Shown here: piece by piece, positions 59,256-64,000 of the stretch
How positions within the stretch are numbered: position 1 is the stretch's first letter
Layout of the letters: every line of letters starts with the position of its first letter
DNA from: Symbiodinium natans
Taxonomy: Eukaryota > Sar > Dinophyceae > Suessiales > Symbiodiniaceae
DNA length: 64,000 bases
Assembly: GCA_905221605.1 (NCBI GenBank)
Contig: CAJNDS010002845.1
Location: 346,713-410,712 of the forward strand
Reading direction: 5' to 3'
Translations under genes and position numbers: made by a program
Notes under the pieces: generated by a model
The model's input: the letters and a program-made list of their open reading frames with translations, nothing else
What the model was told of the DNA's origin: nothing
Databases searched by the model: none

Positions 59256-59879
59256 ATGGCTAGCGTCACAAGTCTAGTCAAATGTCAGTTCGAGGATACT
59301 CGAGGCGCAAGCTTCCTAAACTGCCCTGAGTTTTCCTGGCACAAGGAGCGACACCAGCCCAAACATCGGCGCAAATTTGGATACTTGGAGAAGCACAAGG
59401 CGCGGTTCGATGTCTCCGCCTGCCAGGGCGTGTTTCACAGTTTCACATCTCTCGTTACCTTCAAAGGACTATGTGAAGCGAGCCAAAGACTACCACAACA
59501 AGGAAGAGATCATCAAAGGTCTACATCGGAAGGCTGGCGTGCCCTGATGCTGGTCATAACAAAGCTCAGGGCGACGCGTTCTGGCAGCAGGCATATTTTA
59601 AGAACGAAGATGAGTTCGCCTACGGCATGATGAGCCATGTCACAACGAAGGCTTCCACCTCAGCTTGTTGGTCGTCAAACCAGGTAGAAGGCTCACAAGA
59701 GCACAGCTTGAACCTTGCGTAAGCTTGCATGTCAACATCTTCGGCAGGATGGCATGTCTTTGTATCTCGTAGCCTTATGCCGCGTTGGTGCTATGAGAAA
59801 CGCAGTTGTCATCGTCTCATTGAGAGAAGTAGCCTGTCAGGATGGAAAGAAGCTCAGGAAGAAGGGCCACTTGTCACAG
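59256..59879 (+). CDS. UTP11: UTP11, U3 snoRNP/small-subunit processome protein (5' part)
   Basis: Exon 1 (ATG 59256 to 59399) ends SWHKERHQPKHRRKFGYLEK then HK, the highly conserved UTP11 opening (HKER-QP-x-R-KxGxLEKHK). Exon 2, 59467-59532, exactly 22 codons, is DYVKRAKDYHNKEEIIKGLH then RK. Exon 3, 59591-59650, exactly 20 codons, is AYFKNEDEFAYGMMSHVTTK, the family's NPDEF region. Exon 4, 59841-59879, 13 codons, is DGKKLRKKGHLSQ. All joins are phase 0, and the first three introns start with GC (59400, 59533, 59651). UTP11 belongs to the nucleolar complex that processes pre-18S rRNA. The C-terminal half is not located; it should lie to the right, before about 62500. Met 59256 is in frame, but the segment between it and SWHKER is poorly conserved, so an extra intron there is possible. 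Confidence 0.88.
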
Positions 59880-62574
59880 GTCCTCTCGACCCGCACGTCC
59901 CGTAGAGTTTGCTGTGTCGTCGCAGAGCTGTTGCAGGGAGAGAGCTCCTAAGCAGACAGCCATCGAGCGCATCGACGGCCAAACTTGTGAATGGTTTTCT
60001 TGCCGGGCTCGAACTAAGTGTGACACATGCACTGTAGCTCCCTCCCGCGAGAAAGGTTATTCTGCAGAAGCCCTAGAAGACTGAGAAGACTGGAGTGGGA
60101 ATTTTCAGATGGTTCGAGTCCACTTCCGACTAAACGCACCTTGTTTCATACATGGAATGCAGCCCGTTGTCTCATTGCCTTGGTCGCATGATGACCATCA
60201 ACACCCAAGCTGCCATGGTCCCATGCGCAGCGATCAGCTCGCCCGAGCATCTAGGAGTCAGAGCAGGAGTGCGTCTAAGCAGTGCGGAAGGTAGGCATGA
60301 GGAGTTTGCATGAGGAGTGGGAAGCACACACGACCTTGGAACAAAGTTTCGCGACAGGAGTCCACACCGCAGCTCTCCCCAGACCTTCAAGTTCAATGTG
60401 CTGCTGGCGCGTGCGGCACGCAAGAGCACCCCTCAGCCACCTCATTGCGAACGGCGTGCAGTGGCGTGCGGTGTAGAAGTTGCGAACCATGATGGCAGAA
60501 TCTGAGGTCGTGGGTCCAGAGCTTGCAGCTGCTTCAGCAGGCCTGCAGAAAGAAGCTTTGGTAGCCTGAAGCCTAGGGAATGGCGTGGCTCTCGTGAAGG
60601 CGAAGAAAGCGTATCTTCAGCCAGATGTGGTCGCCCGACCAGACCCAGGGCAGCCCGCAACGCTACGCTACAGTGTACATGAGTTGTAAATGATAGCTGA
60701 AGAAGTTCTGGAAGGACACACATGCGGCATGTGAAAGGCGAGCTTGGTCCTTTTTAGCGGTGGACCTGAGGTCACTTACACTACCGCAGCATCCTCCTTG
60801 GCTTCGGCGAAGTTTCGTCCTCAGCTGTGGAGGCACACCCGTTCAGTTTCAAGACCAGCGCAGGCTGCTGTGCTTCCATCCAGGCAATTCATTTGCCTTT
60901 TGGTGTTCTTTTGCAGCACCCAAGGCGAGCGACAGACGCCTCACTGCTCCTTGAAGAGGCTCGGATCAGGCGCAATGCGGTACAATGTGGCAATGCTGCT
61001 CATAGTTCGGTCGTTTTCAACCTGAGATCAGCGAATATTCGCTCCTGCAAGAGGGAGAGAGAGAGACAGAGAGAGAGTTCTGGCCAGTGGGAGTCGCACG
61101 CACTGCAAGCAAGCAAGCAAGAGAGAGAGAACTAAACAGAAATAAACTTGCAGGCAGACCGAGCCCACGACAGCGCTAAGCACTGCAGTCGCCAACGCCT
61201 ATGCTGGACAAAGCTGCTGGGACTGCTGGGATCTGTTGACATTCAGCAGGTTTGCTTGACCAACGGAAAGTTAAAAACTACAAGAACTACCAAGAAGCTG
61301 GGACATTTGGTCCAGGGAGGCCGTGACAAAGGCTTGCAACTGGGTGGTCGGGTCGCAACTGCACCCACAGAGCATGAAGCGCCAAAAGCGCAGCATCCAG
61401 ATGAAAACCGGCTGTGCTAGTAGCATTGTATGGAGGGGGAGCCAATCTCTATGGCCTCTGCATGCCACTGCACGTTGCCGCGAAGGAGCAGACAAGGAGC
61501 CTTATGGAGAACATGAAGAGGCTCTGCGATGACTGCTGTAGCCTTGAGACCTCATTATTATGAGGTGCTGATCCTAGCTGTTGCTTGGATCACCGCATGT
61601 ATCTTTGATGCGGAGAGGCACGGACCGAGCCCAAATGCCATCACGTTTGCGGCCGGGGCCTGAAAGCAACTAGACAATAGAGAGGGCATCCGACAGTATG
61701 ACTTGAAATGCCCGTGTGATCGAGCAGAGGTTGCGCTGACCAGCTGTGTGGAAAGTCGCTGGGCTGATGCTCAGACCTCAGAGCCGTGGTTTCGCACATA
61801 CGCGTATCCACGCGGCGGCTCCTTTCCCTGTCCTGCCCCTGTTACTCTGGATAAGTTAGGCTTTCCTAGTGGTGATTCCTGCTACCCTGTCACTTGGCTC
61901 TCCGGCGGTTGGCTCGACCTGTCGCGTTTTTGCCTGGCTGGCTGTCCATGTGTTTCACTTCGTCTTGCATCACTCTTCTCGTCTTTAAACATATCCTACA
62001 GCGGTCTCCACATCCCTCTCTGGAGCGTATTAGAATGTTACAGCTCCGATGGCCTGAAGCCAATGACAAAAAATCCGTTGATGGCACCACGCGCTCAGGA
62101 CGTTAAAATGTGATTTTGCTGCTGTTGACGTTCATAGACCGATGCATAAATCGGCGCTTGCAGTTTTGGAAGAAATCCAAGCAGAGAGGGCAACGGCTTG
62201 ATGTGTGGTTGCCGGTTTTCCGAGCGCTTCCACGGGAGATAGCTGCGTGATGAGACTGGACGCATGGAGAACCCACGGCCAACGGGATAGATCTCGAGGA
62301 GCTGTCTTCGTTAGGAACAGTATGGGGCCCGTGGCTCAGTAGTGTGGAGTTGCCCTTTCCCGTCTCACCCTCCCTCGCTCCGTCCCTGTCTGTGCAAGTT
62401 CAGAGTACGAGCGGAGTTGAAGAGATAAAGTGACAAACATCAGGCTTTGGTCTTGGTTGGCATCGCCCGGCAACACTTTGTCCTGGACGCCGTTTGCCTG
62501 GGTGCAACCGTCGCAGCCTTTCGTACACTGTCTACTCAGTGACTCTACCAGCAACATGTTCTCAATCAGGTGAC
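59880..62574. other. Probable UTP11 3' exons and spacer, unresolved
   Basis: This should hold the remaining UTP11 exons, but I could not place them. Candidate pieces are a basic frame near 61265-61310 (RKVKNYKNYQEAGTFGP) and one near 60950-60985 (LEEARIRRNA). A GAGA-rich simple repeat lies at 61050-61130. Confidence 0.3.
61050..61130. repeat. GAGA-rich simple repeat
   Basis: Two GAGAGAGA runs (about 61051-61076 and 61117-61130), the second preceded by a short (GCAA)n run. Confidence 0.75.
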
Positions 62575-64000
62575 CGCTTGTGCGGTTTCAGCAGCTTGGG
62601 AGCAGGGCCTTGCTGCCTTGCTGAAGGTTTGCAGGCCTCAAATGGCCCAAAGTCCGCAAAGTCCTGTTCCAATGTTTTTACACCATTGTCACCAGCACCA
62701 TCGCCTTTGGCATGTTGTGCCAGGCAAAGTCTCCGCGCCAACATCATCATGTGCCCAACAGTCAGTCACAATGTCGCTCAGATGTCTTGCAAAAAATATG
62801 TGACGGTATCGTTCTTTGGCAGATTCAGGCCCTTGCCGTGTCATACGAGGTACAGTTCTGTTGTCACAGCTTGTGAAAACGCAGCGGTGTGGGCATGGTC
62901 CTTGGTCGGATCTTAGATCTTCGTTTTGGCCCAGCACGTCCACAGCTCCAGTCGGTAGTCAGGATGCTGCCCTTTGCCTCTTGGACATACCGGCAGTTCG
63001 AGCAGCACCTAGTGCGATGCCCCTCAGACAATGAGTGCTCAGGAGTTTCCATTATTTTTCATGCACTTTCCTCCGACGTTCAGGTGGTGCCCCTGTCGGC
63101 GGCGATCAGCACGTTGGAGAAACGCCTCCGCTGGTCGCAAGCTTGACACCCAGACAATTCAGACATATTGGAATGATTGCTAAACTTACTGTACAAGGTG
63201 TACCGACAAAAACTTACCCCCCCCCCCCCCCAGGCACTGTCAGCTGCACTGACCAGCTTTCCTGAGGCGCCGCTACACCCAAGCTGGAGTTCGTAGCTAA
63301 GCGTTTGCCTGGGACCTTGGCCTAGGCCCTCCAGCTTCTGCGCCAAGTTCCGCTGCGCTCACTTCAGGCGGGTTGCTCAAACCCGGGGGTGCTGCGTGCC
63401 GGAATATGTGCAGTTTGCCAAAGTGTGCAGAATGTCCGGTTCATGTAACAGCCGCCGAGACGCCGCTGTTCGAGGGGCATGATAGAAACACATGCTTGGC
63501 CACTGCCAGGGCAACCGACACAAAAGAAAATCACAAGCGCAAGCCACCTGTACCAGCAGCCCACAAACGTCCAGGTCTTCTCTCTCCTTAGCCATTCTGT
63601 GAACGTGATGTTCTGAACAAGAACATGCGTGCCGGGTTCAAGCTAGTTTGCCAGCTAAGCAGCGGAATATGCCAGAAGGCACGCCAATGGGGTTTCTGCA
63701 CGTGCACTTAGTCCTGTAGCCCGATGAGTTAGCTGACGCCTCGTCGCCCTTCTGCGCGATGGCAGAAGACGGCCGCATACATGACCCGCAGCAGCAGGCC
63801 TGCACTCATGCCAAAATTGTGTTTGGTAGCTAGCGTTTCCTCGGAAATCGCTGGAGAGAAGTTTTGCTTCTCTTCCACAAAGGGTTATTGATCCTGTTGC
63901 CGTGGTGTGAACTGAGCAACCTGCTTCCTGCTAGGCGCAAGAAATTCGCGACGTGCTGCAAGGAGTTGGTGCTAGCTTACGACCAGGAGAATGTGTAGAG
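62575..64000 (+). CDS. Unknown plus-strand gene, running off the right edge
   Basis: Candidate exons: about 62578-62650, AVSAAWEQGLAALLKVCRPQ; about 62960-63045, MLPFASWTYRQFEQHLVRC; 63083-63146 after TTCAG, VVPLSAAISTLEKRLRW; and 63935-64000 after GCTAG, AQEIRDVLQGVGASLRPGEC, which is open to the end of the window (22 codons). The pieces are helical and mixed in composition. No domain is recognised. They may belong to one gene whose 3' part lies outside the window, or the last exon may start another gene. Confidence 0.4.
63217..63231. repeat. Poly-C run
   Basis: About 15 consecutive C directly before CAGGCACTG; possibly the pyrimidine tract of an acceptor. Confidence 0.8.

Noticed and set aside
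60100-60130. GGTTCGAGTCC, a perfect tRNA B-box-like string
   Set aside because: Flanking bases do not pair into a T-arm, and no A box or cloverleaf can be drawn upstream.
62325-62360. TGGCTCAGTAGTG, tRNA A-box-like
   Set aside because: No B box at the right distance and no acceptor stem.

Overview
This window looks like nuclear DNA of a dinoflagellate, possibly a symbiodiniacean-type alga. The grounds are an array of CCCTAAA (plant/alveolate-type) telomere repeats, very intron-dense genes with short exons, and introns that start with GC as often as GT. In two genes (46656-48264 and 59256-59879) protein continuity fixes the junctions, and six of the eight donors I could place are GC. No prokaryotic features (operons, ribosome sites, CRISPR) are present. 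Because exons are short, most gene entries here are spans in which I could read several exons; outer limits are approximate unless stated.

Layout, left to right. 1-7250: a CCCTAAA array at 403-583, scattered ankyrin-like exons (about 900-3010), then a poorly coding stretch and a short coiled-coil gene (6502-7253). 7654-11688: a small intronless cysteine-containing protein, then a nine-exon gene for a lysine-rich protein ending in an acidic/serine tail. 12330-16216: a minus-strand gene, a plus-strand Gly/Tyr/Pro-rich protein gene and another minus-strand gene, giving two tail-to-tail pairs. 16643-26345: long coiled-coil genes, one with an EF-hand, separated by simple-sequence and G-rich blocks, ending at a long ACT array. 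27718-33652: a protein with an NNCQTFA motif suggestive of a thiol peptidase/LRAT-like fold, a zinc-finger (RING/IBR-like) gene and a small MGSAAS protein. 33770-40815: a CRAL-TRIO (Sec14) plus GOLD-like lipid-transfer protein and an MFS transporter.

40986-42935 is the most unusual part. A degenerate telomere-like array (TTTGGGC grading into TTTAGGG) runs into a G-rich block and then into about 1.4 kb of AT-rich DNA unlike its neighbours. That segment holds decayed, frame-disrupted ORFs on both strands. One resembles a retroviral-type integrase core of the kind carried by Polintons and Polinton-like viruses. I read it as a fossil fragment of a mobile or virus-like element.

43201-64000 returns to ordinary host genes: a PAP2 lipid phosphatase with its whole signature, a METTL13/EEF1AKMT-type methyltransferase, long coiled-coil or helical genes of unknown role, UTP11 (small-subunit processome) and a partial gene at the right edge. 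The lipid phosphatase, Sec14-like and MFS genes are all membrane/lipid related, but nothing shows that they work together, and dinoflagellate neighbours usually do not.
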